The notes under the pieces: model-generated | Told to the model about the DNA's origin: nothing | Database searches by the model: none | Seen by the model: the letters and a program-made list of their open reading frames with translations, nothing else | Made by a program: the position numbers and the translations under genes | Assembly (NCBI RefSeq): GCF_000337175.1 | Contig: NZ_AOIJ01000057.1 | Coordinates: 1 to 64,000, forward strand | Origin: Natrinema gari JCM 14663 | GTDB lineage: Archaea > Halobacteriota > Halobacteria > Halobacteriales > Natrialbaceae | DNA length: 64,000 nucleotides | Direction: 5' to 3' | Part shown: positions 9,001 through 17,478 of the stretch, in pieces | Numbering within the stretch: position 1 is the stretch's first letter | Layout: each line of letters opens with the position of its first letter

Positions 9001-9173
9001 TAGGCGCTCGCATCGGTCGCGTACAGTTCGCGGGAGTAGGAGTCGGCCCGGACCTCGCAGTCGCCGACCGTCTCGAGGTCAGCGACCAGGGCCGGGCGAT
9101 CGACGTCGTCGCTCCGATAGTCGTAGTTCGCTCGCCGGTCGGCGGCCGGGTCGGCGCTCGGCTCCAGGGACAT
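6099..9173 (-). CDS. dld: FAD-linked oxidase with Fe-S domain (D-lactate/glycolate dehydrogenase type)
   Basis: The product has 1024 residues and fuses the GlcD-like and GlcF-like parts into one chain. An N-terminal FAD_binding_4 domain includes VLPRGGGTSLAGQ (near residue 89) and IGGAIGNNSTGSHSLQYGKT (near residue 160). A FAD-oxidase C domain ends in HAGPGVLHVRPL and SGEHGDGRARTQW. Two ferredoxin-type cysteine clusters follow, CHGCGGC near residue 613 and CIGCKGCAIDC near residue 676. A CCG-type quinone-oxidoreductase domain ends the protein, with GHCHQKS and CCGMAGSFGYE near residue 953. Such proteins oxidise D-2-hydroxyacids and pass electrons to the respiratory chain; the exact substrate cannot be read from the sequence. 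Transcription is isolated, with about 370 bp to the upstream gene. Confidence 0.85.
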   Translation of the reverse strand: MSLEPSADPAADRRANYDYRSDDVDRPALVADLETVGDCEVRADSYSRELYATDASAYERTPIAVAFPESTADVAGILEYCAERRIPVLPRGGGTSLAGQTVNRAVVLDFTRYMNDILEIDPNARTATVQPGTILGTLNETLTPHDLKFAPDPAWGDKSAIGGAIGNNSTGSHSLQYGKTDAYIEGVEVVLADGTVTRFGEVTVAEIGDRADPDGDLESRIYAAVERILAEDADRIADTYPDLKRNVSGYNLDRLVAEARGEDLPGGEDTGEPGTVNLARLLAGSEGTLAIVTEATVSLEPVPETKAVALLCYRDLHEAMRDVEPILAHDPAAVEVLDDVLLDLARDTAEFGPVTEMLPAGTNAVLLVEFYAEETAHGEKQVAGLLADRVPSATPAGEPADDAPANDADPLALEALEAYDEAERAKLWKLRKSGLPILLSRTTDAKHISFIEDTAIPPAKLPEFVAEFEAILERHDTYASFYAHAGPGVLHVRPLVNTKTEVGLEQLHGIADDVTDLVVELGGSVSGEHGDGRARTQWNRKRYGDELWDTFQSLKTAFDPDWLLNPGQVVFREDEPTDLRENLRFDPDYEFDAGFEPVLEWDTDNGMQGMVELCHGCGGCRGEQETTGGVMCPTYRASHEEITATRGRANALRQAMSGDLEPGEAVSDEFVEEVMGLCIGCKGCAIDCPSEVDMAKLKAEVTHEYHQRNGATLRDRLFANVGRLSRWGSKLTPLSNALPKLPGARKVLEVTLGIDADRPLPTFHGTTFRDWFETRGGARVREADAARKAVLYPDTYTNYSHPEAGRAAVRVLEAAGVHVTVPDDLGDTGRPAFSKGFLEQAADAARENVDALAPRVANGWDVVVIEPSDAVMFQSDYRDLLPSAAAETLADATYGVCEYVDTFRLDAAIAFDERAATDDLIYHGHCHQKSVAKDHHAVGVLRRAGYAVDPLDSGCCGMAGSFGYESEHASMSDAIAGILYDQVADSAGDRVVAPGASCRTQLENRPDAPAEPPTPIELVADALE

Positions 9174-9539
9174 ACCTCACCCTTACGCAGGCGCAGCTAA
9201 AAGTACCCGCGTTCCGACGATTCGTCGCGGCTCTCCCGCGCCATATCGGAGTCGTCTACCCGGGCATCGGACCCGTCATATCGCTCGGCGGGAAACGGTG
9301 ATGGCCGGCTGGCGGATCTCGAACCACCCGGCCGATACGCGAGCGTTTCGATGCCCGCGACGATGACCGAATCCGAAAGTGGCCCCGTCGTTTTTCCACG
9401 TGCGCCCCCGGGGCCGCCGCCCGACCGGCGGGCGGTATCCCTTCTACCCGCGGCGTCGAAACAAACGATTTGCCTAACTAGTTGGGGATACACTTCGTGA
9501 CGAACCCGTCCCGTAACGCGGCGACCGACGACGGCAGCG
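9174..9539. other. Intergenic interval, nothing supported
   Basis: About 365 bp between two minus-strand genes. A 98-residue minus-strand frame here has biased, Gly/Arg-rich composition and no domain, so I treat it as chance. The stretch must hold the promoter of the FAD oxidase gene. Confidence 0.5.
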
Positions 9540-10427
9540 TTACGCGTCGTCGCCCCACTCGCCGCTCATGCCGACGCGCTCGCCGTCTTCCCAGACGTAG
9601 TAGCCCTCGCCGGTCTTCTTGCCGAGCTTGCCCGCACGGACCTTCCGGCGCAGTGACTGGGGTGGCTTGAACCGCTCGCCGAGCTCTTTGCGGAGGTGTT
9701 CCGCGATGTGCAGACGAACGTCCAGCCCGACGTGGTCGGTCAACTCGAGGGGGCCCATCGGGTGGCCGTAGCCGATCGACATCCCCTCGTCGATGTCGGC
9801 CGGGCTGGCGACGCCCTGCTCGACCATCCGGATCGCCTCGAGCCCCAGCGCCAGTCCCAGCCGAGACGTGGCGAAGCCGGCGGTGTCCCGAACGACCACG
9901 TCCTCCTTGTCGATACCCCGGACGTAGTCGACGGCGAACGCCTCGGTCCGCTCGTCGGTCTGCTCGGCGATGACGATCTCGACGAGGTCCATGATATGCG
10001 GCGGGTTGAAGAAGTGCAGCCCTACCGCCCGCTCGGGATGCTCGAGGGCGCTTGCCATCTCGGTCACCGACAGCGAGGATGTGTTCGACGCGATGACCGT
10101 CTCCTCGCTCGCCGCGTCTTCGATGTCCGCGAAGACCTCCTGTTTGAGGTCCATGTCCTCCGGTACCGCTTCGACGACGAGGTCGGCGTCCGCGACCGCG
10201 CCGGCGAGGTCGGTCGTCCCCTCGATGCGCTCGAGGGTCGCTTCCATCTCGTCCGCGGTGAGTTTGTCCCGGTCGACACCGCCCTGGAGGTTCTCGCGGA
10301 TTCCCTCGAGTCCGTCTTCGACGAGGGGCGCTTCGATGTCCCGCAGGACCACGTCGTGGCCCGCCATCGCGGAGACCTGTGCGATTCCGTGACCCATGCT
10401 ACCGGCTCCGAGAACTGCGATTCGCAT
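9540..10427 (-). CDS. 3-hydroxyacyl-CoA dehydrogenase
   Basis: The product has 295 residues. The NAD-binding Rossmann domain starts immediately with MRIAVLGAGSMGHGIAQVSA, which fixes the start at 10427; the longer frame adds a low-complexity tail. VIASNTSSLSVTE (near residue 112) and GLHFFNPPHIMDLVE (near residue 137), with the catalytic-dyad His, are family hallmarks. The C-terminal helical domain carries GYGHPMGPLELTDHVGLD. It oxidises (S)-3-hydroxyacyl-CoA to 3-ketoacyl-CoA in beta-oxidation. The length is that of the stand-alone dehydrogenase, without an enoyl-CoA hydratase fusion. It lies beside thiolase and acyl-CoA dehydrogenase genes, consistent with one pathway. Confidence 0.9.
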   Translation of the reverse strand: MRIAVLGAGSMGHGIAQVSAMAGHDVVLRDIEAPLVEDGLEGIRENLQGGVDRDKLTADEMEATLERIEGTTDLAGAVADADLVVEAVPEDMDLKQEVFADIEDAASEETVIASNTSSLSVTEMASALEHPERAVGLHFFNPPHIMDLVEIVIAEQTDERTEAFAVDYVRGIDKEDVVVRDTAGFATSRLGLALGLEAIRMVEQGVASPADIDEGMSIGYGHPMGPLELTDHVGLDVRLHIAEHLRKELGERFKPPQSLRRKVRAGKLGKKTGEGYYVWEDGERVGMSGEWGDDA

Positions 10428-10665
10428 GTGTGGGGCCACAGCGGAAACGGTCAAAAGCGTTCCCGTTCGAACAACTGCGCCCCGTGGCCGCGCCCCGTCT
10501 CGTCCCTTCCATCCGCGAACACAGCGCGTGCCGTCGGCCGTGCTCGAGTCCGACGAGGGATGAGCAGCGGACAGGACGGTATGACCACGCACCGCTTCGC
10601 AAGCACGTATCCGGAGCACGAACAATCAAACGAAATATGTGTTTGCAGGAGCTATTTGAGCACGG

Positions 10666-11049
10666 ATGATTGTCCCGCGCCGACTCCGAACGCTCGTCAC
10701 AGTCGGCGTCTACGCCCTTTTCATCTTTATCCCTGGATTCGGGCTCGTAGCGGAGCCGACCGACGTACTGGTCGCGCTTCCGATCGGCTGTGGCTCACTG
10801 CTTCTCGTCCATGCAGTGACGACGAATCAACTCGACGAACTCGGGTATGCGATCATGGGCCTGTACGCAGCGCTTCTCCTCACCTCAGTGAGTCTCAGTC
10901 TCATGTCCGTGATCGCTCCTAATGTCGTTCCGTCCGATCTCGTCGGGACAACGGGACCGGTCGGCGTGACAACCGTACTGGTCGGCGGCTATCTGCTCGC
11001 GATGCGAGAACACGGGCTGCAGACGGTGCCGCCGCGCCACGGGAACTGA
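10666..11049 (+). CDS. Small four-helix membrane protein
   Basis: The product has 127 residues with four predicted membrane helices (about residues 9-28, 33-50, 60-82 and 92-112). It begins with a basic segment, MIVPRRLRTL, and ends in a short basic hydrophilic tail. I do not recognise the family. It lies 53 bp upstream of the thiolase on the same strand and may be co-transcribed with it, but nothing in the sequence ties it to fatty-acid metabolism. Confidence 0.65.
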   Translation: MIVPRRLRTLVTVGVYALFIFIPGFGLVAEPTDVLVALPIGCGSLLLVHAVTTNQLDELGYAIMGLYAALLLTSVSLSLMSVIAPNVVPSDLVGTTGPVGVTTVLVGGYLLAMREHGLQTVPPRHGN

Positions 11050-11102
11050 AAGCACCGCTCGAACGGAGCTCCTTTAGTGTCGGAGCGAGTCAGTCAGTAC
11101 CA

Positions 11103-12245
11103 ATGAGCGATCGCCAGCCAGTCGTCGTCCAGGCAGTCAGAACGCCGCAAGGGAAACACGGTGGCGTCTTCGCCGAAACCGGCAGCGAGGAGCTGTCGGT
11201 CCCGCTCGTCGACGAGCTGCTCGAGCGCACGGGCCTCTCGGGCGAGGACGTCGACGACATCCGGTGGGGGTGTGCCAAGCAGGTCAACGAGCAAAGCAAC
11301 AACATCGCGCGGGTGATCGCCCTCCTGTCGGACTTGGGCGAGGGCGTCCCCGGTACTACGATCGACCGGCTCTGTGCCTCCTCGGCGGAGGCGATCATGA
11401 GCGCCAGCGACGCGATCCGGGCGGGCCAGCGCGATGTCATCGTCGCCGGCGGCGTCGAGAACATGTCCCGCAACGAGCGCCGGAAGGGGATCGACTCCTA
11501 CGACGGCATCGCCGAGCAGTACGACGCGGCCGGGCTCGCGATGGGCCAGACCGCCGAAACCGTCGCCGAGGAGTTCGACATCAGTCGGGACCAGCAGGAC
11601 GCGTACGGCGCGCGCAGCCAGCAACGGGCCTGCGAGGCCACCGCGGCGGGCGCGTTCGACGCGGAGATCGTCCCCATCGAGACGGCGGACGCGCTCGTCG
11701 AGGAGGACGAAGGCCTCCGCCCCGGAACGACCAAAGAGACGATCGCCGACCTCCCGCCGGCGTTCCGCGAGGAGGGCACCGTCACCGCCGCCAACGCTTC
11801 GCAGGTCTCCGACGGCGCTGCCGGCGTCCTCATTACGAGCCGCGAGTTCGCCGAACGGGAGGGCCTCGAGATCATGGCCGAGGTCGAGGACCACAACGTC
11901 GCCGGCGTCGACCCGACGATCATGGGGATCGGTCCGGTCCCCGCAGTCCGGGATATCTGGGATCGAAACGGCCGGTCGGCCGACGACTACGATCTCGTGG
12001 AGCTTAACGAGGCCTTCGCCAGCCAGACGATCTACTGCCGGGACGAACTCGGCTTCGATGACGACCGGGTCAACGTCAACGGCGGCGCGATCGCCATCGG
12101 CCACCCGCTCGGTGCGTCGGGCGCTCGCCTCCCTGTCACGCTGATCCACGAACTGCAGCGTCGGGGCGGCGGCCTCGGCCTCTCGACGATGTGCGTCGGC
12201 TACGGGCAGGGTGCGGCGATCGAGTTCCGTGTTCCCGAGCCGTAG
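11103..12245 (+). CDS. Thiolase (acetyl-CoA C-acyltransferase)
   Basis: The product has 380 residues, normal for thiolases. The nucleophilic cysteine is in [14 protein letters not shown] (C91). The catalytic His lies in [16 protein letters not shown] near residue 330, and the second cysteine in [14 protein letters not shown] near residue 364. All three catalytic positions are intact. Some haloarchaeal thiolases pair with a small OB-fold (DUF35) subunit encoded next door; none is visible here. It should carry out the last step of beta-oxidation, or the reverse condensation of acetyl-CoA. It faces the acyl-CoA dehydrogenase gene tail to tail. Confidence 0.93.
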   Translation: MSDRQPVVVQAVRTPQGKHGGVFAETGSEELSVPLVDELLERTGLSGEDVDDIRWGCAKQVNEQSNNIARVIALLSDLGEGVPGTTIDRLCASSAEAIMSASDAIRAGQRDVIVAGGVENMSRNERRKGIDSYDGIAEQYDAAGLAMGQTAETVAEEFDISRDQQDAYGARSQQRACEATAAGAFDAEIVPIETADALVEEDEGLRPGTTKETIADLPPAFREEGTVTAANASQVSDGAAGVLITSREFAEREGLEIMAEVEDHNVAGVDPTIMGIGPVPAVRDIWDRNGRSADDYDLVELNEAFASQTIYCRDELGFDDDRVNVNGGAIAIGHPLGASGARLPVTLIHELQRRGGGLGLSTMCVGYGQGAAIEFRVPEP

Positions 12246-12356
12246 GCTCGAGTCGGCAGTCGATCGCGTCTCGGCCCCGAAACCGACGGCGGCCGTCGGG
12301 ACGGGGTACTGTCCGACACCAGGCCGTCTCCGTCCGACGGGCTCGCTCGCGGCCGA

Positions 12357-13496
12357 TTAGAGGATCTGGTCGGCGATGATGTTCTTCTGGATCTCGCTGG
12401 TACCCTCGTAGATCTTCGTGATGCGGGCGTCGCGGTAGTAGCGCTCGGCGGGGTAGTCCGTGACGTAGCCCGAGCCGCCGTGGACCTGAATCCCCTCGTC
12501 GGCGACTTCGACTGAGATCTCGCTCGCGAAGTACTTCGCCATGCTCGAGTACTGCGCGGCGACGTCCTGGTTTTCCTGCTCGACCTGGGTCGCGGCGCGG
12601 TAGGTCAGCGAGCGAGCGGCCTCGACCTTGGTGGCCATCTCGGCGATCTTGTGCTGGATGGCCTGGAAGTCCGAGATCTTTTGGTCGAACTGCTCGCGCT
12701 GGGTGGCGTACTCGATGGCGGCATCGAGTGCACCCTGGGCGGCACCGACGGCCTGAGCGGCGACGCTGGTCCGGCCGGAGGCGAAGAACTCCATCAGCTG
12801 GTAGAAGCCCTTGTCGACCTCGCCGATGACGTTCTCCTCGGGGACGCGAACGTCGTCGACGACGACCTCCGCGAGGTCGGAGGCGCGAATACCCAGCTTG
12901 TTGGTGATCTTGTCGGTCTCGATGCCGTCGCGGTCCATCTCGACGAGGAAGGCGGTGATGCCCTTGTGGCCCTCGCCGGGGCTGGTCTTGGCCATCAGGA
13001 CGCCGACATCGGCGACGGTGCCGTTGGTGATCCACATCTTGTTGCCGTTGAGGACGTACTCGTCGCCGTCCTTCTCGGCGACCGTCTCGATGCCGGCGAC
13101 GTTCGAGCCGTGGGCGGGCTCGGAGATCATCGAACAGGAGGCGGTCTCCCCGTTGGCGATTTTGGGCAGCCACTCCGCTTTCATCCAGTCGTCCCCGAAC
13201 TCGATGATCATGTCCGTTCCGAAGCCGGCGGAGCCGACGGCCGAGCCGATACCGGGGTCGGCACGCCAGAGCTCTTCGGTGACGATCGTCGAGGAAATCT
13301 TGTCCATCCCGGCACCGTCGTATTCGATCGGGATGTTCGGCGCGACGAAGTCGTATTCAGCGGCCTTCCTGCGCAGTTCTTCGGGATACTTGTGCTCGCG
13401 GTCGTGTTCCTCGGCGACCGGTTTCAGCTCGTTTTCGCCGAATTCGCGGACGGCGTCACGGATCGCCTCGTGCTCGGCGGACAGCTGGAATACCAT
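12357..13496 (-). CDS. Acyl-CoA dehydrogenase
   Basis: The product has 379 residues. The middle beta domain has the FAD-contact motif CSMISEPAHGSNVAGIET (near residue 120) and KMWITNGTVADV. The C-terminal domain carries QAIQHKIAEM and ends with ITKIYEGTSEIQKNIIADQIL-like sequence, in which the Glu of YEGTSE is the expected catalytic base. The start at 13496 (MVFQLSAEHEAIRDAV) gives the usual N-terminus; a longer frame to 13625 adds non-homologous sequence. It catalyses FAD-dependent alpha,beta-desaturation of acyl-CoA and passes electrons to ETF. It is the next gene after the acyl-CoA ligase on the same strand. Confidence 0.93.
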   Translation of the reverse strand: MVFQLSAEHEAIRDAVREFGENELKPVAEEHDREHKYPEELRRKAAEYDFVAPNIPIEYDGAGMDKISSTIVTEELWRADPGIGSAVGSAGFGTDMIIEFGDDWMKAEWLPKIANGETASCSMISEPAHGSNVAGIETVAEKDGDEYVLNGNKMWITNGTVADVGVLMAKTSPGEGHKGITAFLVEMDRDGIETDKITNKLGIRASDLAEVVVDDVRVPEENVIGEVDKGFYQLMEFFASGRTSVAAQAVGAAQGALDAAIEYATQREQFDQKISDFQAIQHKIAEMATKVEAARSLTYRAATQVEQENQDVAAQYSSMAKYFASEISVEVADEGIQVHGGSGYVTDYPAERYYRDARITKIYEGTSEIQKNIIADQIL

Positions 13497-13628
13497 ATCG
13501 TTTGCTTGGTGTCGTCTTACAAAGTAGCTTCGGATACACCCGACATTTGTTTCTGTTAATCCTGTCGCTGTGTCGACTGCGCAGCGGAAACGGATCGGCG
13601 TTCGATGCGGTCCCGGAACCCGCAATGC

Positions 13629-15182
13629 CTACTCGTCGCGGAGTTCGAACTTCTGGACCTTGCCGGTCGTCGTTCGGGGAAGCTCCTGGACGAACTCGAC
13701 TTCGCGGGGGGGTTTGTACTCCGCGAGGTTCGTCAGGCAGTACTGTTTGATATCTTCTGGGGTCGCGTCGGCGTCGGGTGTGGGGACGATAAATGCCTTG
13801 ACGGTCTCCCCGCGGCGGTCGTCCGGAATCCCGACCACTGCGGCGTCGGCGACGTCCTCGTGTTCGAACAGCAACTCCTCGACTTCGCGCGGATAGACGT
13901 TGTAGCCGCCGGTGACGATCATGTGCTTCTCGCGATCAACGATGTAGAAGAAGTCGTCCTCGTCCCAGTAGCCGATGTCTCCGGTGTGGAACCACCGCTT
14001 GCCGTCCGCCTCGGTAAACGCCTCCTCGTTGGCCTCGGGGAGCCCGTAGTACTCCTTCATCACGTTGGGGCCGTGGATGACCAACTCGCCCGTGATCTCG
14101 TGGAGGTCAGCCGCCTCCTCGTCGATCGGTCCCTCCGCGACGCGGGGTACTTCCTCGAAGTGCTCGTCTACGATCTTCGCCTCGACGCCCTCGAGCGGTT
14201 GCCCGATGCTGCCCTTCCGACGCGCGTCGTTCGTGTTGGCGTGGGTGACCGGACTCGTCTCGGTCAGGCCATAGCCCTCGTTGAGTTGGACGTCCCACAG
14301 CTCCTCGAACCGGTCGAGGACCTCGAGCGGGAGACTCGCGCCCCCGGAGTTGGCAAAGCGCAGCGCCTCGAACTCGTACTCGGCGGCATCGGGCTGGTTG
14401 ATCATGTCGTTGAACATCGCGGGAACGGCGAACATGATCGTGATCTCGTCGTCCTCGAGTTGGTCCATGACCGTCGGGGCGTCCCACTCGGGCACGGGGT
14501 AGTAGGTCCCGCCGCTGTACATCGCACCGTTCATGACGACGGACATGCCATAGATGTGGAACAGCGGAAGCGTGCCGATGAGCCGGTCGGACGCTTGGAA
14601 CCCGCCCGGCGGGACGCTGGCGTTGGCCCGCGTCGTAAAGGCCAAATTGTGGTGGGTCAACAGAACGCCCTTCGGCGTGCCGGTCGTCCCCGAGGTGTAC
14701 GGCTGGACCGCGACATCGTCGTCAGCACGCTCGACGATCGCTTTGGTGTCGTCCGCGAGGAAGTCGTCGAACGCGGTGGCACCCTCGACGGCTGCCCCCA
14801 CGCTGATCACCTGTTCGACCGCGGTGTCGTCTTGCACCTCGAGAACGTTGGGGACGAGGTCCGCCAGCGAGACGACCGCTTTCGCCCCGCTGTCGCTCAG
14901 CATGTGGCTGATCTCGCGGGCCTTGTACTGGGGATTCATCGGGACGATGATCCCGCCGGCGCGGAGCGTGCCGTAGAAGGCGGTGACGAACTGCGGCAGG
15001 TTCGGGAGATAGACTCCGACGCGGTCGCCCTCGCCGATGCCGCGGTCCTCGAGCGCCTGTGCGAACTGCCCCGCTCGCTCCCAGAACTCCTCGTAGGTCC
15101 GTTCGGACCCCTGATACGCGATCGCGGCCGAATCGGGGTTCGCTTGCACGGTCTCGCCGACTTCCCTCACGAGATTTGTCAT
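13629..15182 (-). CDS. Acyl-CoA synthetase (AMP-forming ligase)
   Basis: The product has 517 residues of the ANL superfamily. It shows the P-loop-like motif YTSGTTGTPKGVLLTHHN (near residue 165), NEGYGLTETSP (near residue 297), the aspartate motif WFHTGDIGYWDEDDFFYIVDR and the hinge DREKHMIVTGGYNVYPREVEE. Near the C-terminus PRTTTGKVQK holds the adenylation lysine. The start at 15182 (MTNLVREVG) is used; an upstream ATG at 15212 would add ten residues. The enzyme activates a carboxylic acid to its CoA thioester. It follows the TRAP permease by about 100 bp on the same strand, suggesting that the imported acid is its substrate (inference). Substrate chain length cannot be read. Confidence 0.92.
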   Translation of the reverse strand: MTNLVREVGETVQANPDSAAIAYQGSERTYEEFWERAGQFAQALEDRGIGEGDRVGVYLPNLPQFVTAFYGTLRAGGIIVPMNPQYKAREISHMLSDSGAKAVVSLADLVPNVLEVQDDTAVEQVISVGAAVEGATAFDDFLADDTKAIVERADDDVAVQPYTSGTTGTPKGVLLTHHNLAFTTRANASVPPGGFQASDRLIGTLPLFHIYGMSVVMNGAMYSGGTYYPVPEWDAPTVMDQLEDDEITIMFAVPAMFNDMINQPDAAEYEFEALRFANSGGASLPLEVLDRFEELWDVQLNEGYGLTETSPVTHANTNDARRKGSIGQPLEGVEAKIVDEHFEEVPRVAEGPIDEEAADLHEITGELVIHGPNVMKEYYGLPEANEEAFTEADGKRWFHTGDIGYWDEDDFFYIVDREKHMIVTGGYNVYPREVEELLFEHEDVADAAVVGIPDDRRGETVKAFIVPTPDADATPEDIKQYCLTNLAEYKPPREVEFVQELPRTTTGKVQKFELRDE

Positions 15183-15286
15183 ACCTTGTGTATGGTTGTC
15201 TGAGGCCCACAAAAGGGTTGTTACTCGGTAATTACATTTACTTCGGTTGTTCCCGAAACCGGGAGCGATACCCGGTCGCGGAGCGG

Positions 15287-17470
15287 TTAGTCGAGGGTCG
15301 ATGTGTCGGGATGGGGCCCAGATTCGGGGTCGGTCGGTCGCTCATAGCCGACGACGTATCGAGCGTGTGCCAACACGCCGACGATCGCAGCCGCGGCAAC
15401 GATTTGGACCCCGACGTGGACGATCGAGCCGAACATCGCACAGAGCGTGGCAGCGATGTAGAGGCCGCGGGCCGGTGCCGAGAGTTCTCGAGCCCCGTCG
15501 AAACCGATCGTCGCGACAATCAGGCCGACGGTGCCGGCGAGTACCACGGGGAAGGCGATGAGGGTCTCCCGTGACCAGTAGATCAGACTCTCGTTCGCGA
15601 TGAACGCATAGGGAATGACGAATCCGGGAGCGCCGAGTCGAAGCGCCTGTTTACACGAATCGAGGAAGTTCGCGCCCGCGATTCGCGATCCGATGGCGAC
15701 CGAAATCGCGACCGGTGGAGTGATCGCCGACAGCATCGCGAAGTAGAACACGAACATGTGCGTCGCGATCGGTGGTGTTCCGAGCTCGGTGATCGGTTTC
15801 GCGACCAGAATGGCCACGAGGATGTACGCCGCGGGTGTCGGCATCCCCAGCCCGAACAGGATACTGGCGATCATCGCGAGGACCAACACGACGAACAGTC
15901 CCCCGCCGAAGCCGAGCAGACTCACGTCGCCGAGGCTAACGATCGATGTCGCAACGCGGGCCGTCAGTCCCGTCCCCTCGAGCAGTTTGACGATCACGCC
16001 CATGGCCGCGAGGACGCCGACCAGCGGTGCCATGTCGACGCCGCCCTGTTTGAACCCGTCGACGGTCTGCTTGCTCGTCGCGACGAGGTTCCCAAGCAGG
16101 TCGTCGCCCCGTACTTCTCGACCGAGGATTTCGGCTGTCACTTCGTCAGAACCGATGCCGACGACACCGACGACGAAGTTCCGAACGAACATCACGCCGA
16201 CGATCGCGAAGATCGTATTCATGCCTGCTGACAACGGTGTGTACCGCAAATAAACGAGCGTGTACAGGAGGACGCCCATCGGGACCGTGAAGTGGATCCC
16301 TTTGAGGAGGAGTCGCCACCTGAACGACGAGAGGTCGTTCGAGATCCAGCCGAACTTGAGGATCGTGAAATGAACCGCGAGACAGACGCTGAAGTAGAAC
16401 AGCGCCGCCGGAATGATCCCCGCCCGAACGATGTCCAAATACGGGACCTGAACGATGTCAGCCATCAGGAACGCGGCCACGCCCATCACCGGCGGCAGCA
16501 TCTGGCCGCCCGCGGAGGCGACCGCCTCGATCGACGCGGCGATGTCGTCGCTGACGCCCTGATCTTTGATCATCGGAATCGTGAAACTGCCCGTCGTCGC
16601 GGTGTTTGCCGCCGCACTCCCGGTGATCGAGCCCATGATCATACTCGAGATGACGGCGATCTGGACGACGCCGGTCCGGAGGCTCGTCCCGAGTTCCGTC
16701 CCGATCTCGCGGACGAACTCCATCAATCCGAACGCCTTCGCGATCCCGGCGAACATGATGAAGATCGCGACCCACGTCGACCCGATACCCATGAGCGTCT
16801 CGTGATAGACGCCACTGATCCCGATCGCGCCGTTCTCGGCGATCTGTTCCCAGCTTTGTCCCGAGTGCTGGAAGACGCCGAACAGTCGTGGACCGACTGC
16901 AGCATGGGCGTACGCGATCGCCGCGACGGCAACGGCCGCGATCACGGTCCCGAACGCCCGCCGAGTGGTATCGATCGCCAGCGCGATCAGGACGACGCCG
17001 ACGAGGTGATCGGTGGTGGTGTAGCCGAGGATATATGCGTCCTCGTCGAGCCGCGTGAAGTTCGTGTAGACGTGATACATCGTGAGCAACGCCACGACCG
17101 CGAGGGCGAGGGCGGCGTACGGATCGATCCGCTCCCAGGCCCGCCGCACTCGCTCGAGTCCATCGCCGGCGCTTCCGCCGGTCGTCGAGGAGTCCGCTGC
17201 GGCGAAATCACCGTCGGCGTTCTCGTTGCGGAACGTTCTGTGAGCGTAGTCGAGGTAGTACAGCGCGATCCCAATGCCGAAGAAGAGGATCATGTACCGT
17301 GCGTCCCGCTTTATCCATCCTGGTTCCGGGACGAGTCCGCTGAGGGGCCACCCGCCTACGAGGGACACGGCGTACACGACAGTGTATCCCGTTAGGATGA
17401 CCCCCAATCCATACACGAGGAGCCCGAGGGCAACCTCGAATCGCCCACGCTCGGAATATGTATCAGACAT
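15287..17470 (-). CDS. TRAP transporter permease, fused small and large subunits (TAXI type)
   Basis: The product has 727 residues and is almost wholly hydrophobic. An N-terminal set of four to five helices corresponds to the DctQ-like small subunit, and the large DctM-like part follows. The DctM part includes IAKAFGLMEFVREIGTELG, GSITGSAAANTATTGSFTIP and FGLGMPTPAAYILVA, which are typical of the 4TM/12TM fused permeases that work with TAXI binding proteins. Its start lies 8 bp after the TAXI gene stop, so the two form an operon. It should import an organic anion driven by the sodium or proton gradient. The C-terminal stretch after residue 640 holds extra helices seen in other fused permeases. 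The substrate is unknown. Confidence 0.92.
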   Translation of the reverse strand: MSDTYSERGRFEVALGLLVYGLGVILTGYTVVYAVSLVGGWPLSGLVPEPGWIKRDARYMILFFGIGIALYYLDYAHRTFRNENADGDFAAADSSTTGGSAGDGLERVRRAWERIDPYAALALAVVALLTMYHVYTNFTRLDEDAYILGYTTTDHLVGVVLIALAIDTTRRAFGTVIAAVAVAAIAYAHAAVGPRLFGVFQHSGQSWEQIAENGAIGISGVYHETLMGIGSTWVAIFIMFAGIAKAFGLMEFVREIGTELGTSLRTGVVQIAVISSMIMGSITGSAAANTATTGSFTIPMIKDQGVSDDIAASIEAVASAGGQMLPPVMGVAAFLMADIVQVPYLDIVRAGIIPAALFYFSVCLAVHFTILKFGWISNDLSSFRWRLLLKGIHFTVPMGVLLYTLVYLRYTPLSAGMNTIFAIVGVMFVRNFVVGVVGIGSDEVTAEILGREVRGDDLLGNLVATSKQTVDGFKQGGVDMAPLVGVLAAMGVIVKLLEGTGLTARVATSIVSLGDVSLLGFGGGLFVVLVLAMIASILFGLGMPTPAAYILVAILVAKPITELGTPPIATHMFVFYFAMLSAITPPVAISVAIGSRIAGANFLDSCKQALRLGAPGFVIPYAFIANESLIYWSRETLIAFPVVLAGTVGLIVATIGFDGARELSAPARGLYIAATLCAMFGSIVHVGVQIVAAAAIVGVLAHARYVVGYERPTDPESGPHPDTSTLD

Positions 17471-17478
17471 CGGTCCCG

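Noticed and set aside
8655-9200. Long plus-strand frames opposite the FAD oxidase
   Set aside because: Typical antisense frames of G+C-rich genes; the minus-strand gene has full domain support.
9197-9493. 98-residue minus-strand frame before the FAD oxidase
   Set aside because: Gly/Arg-rich, no domain and no promoter-start agreement.
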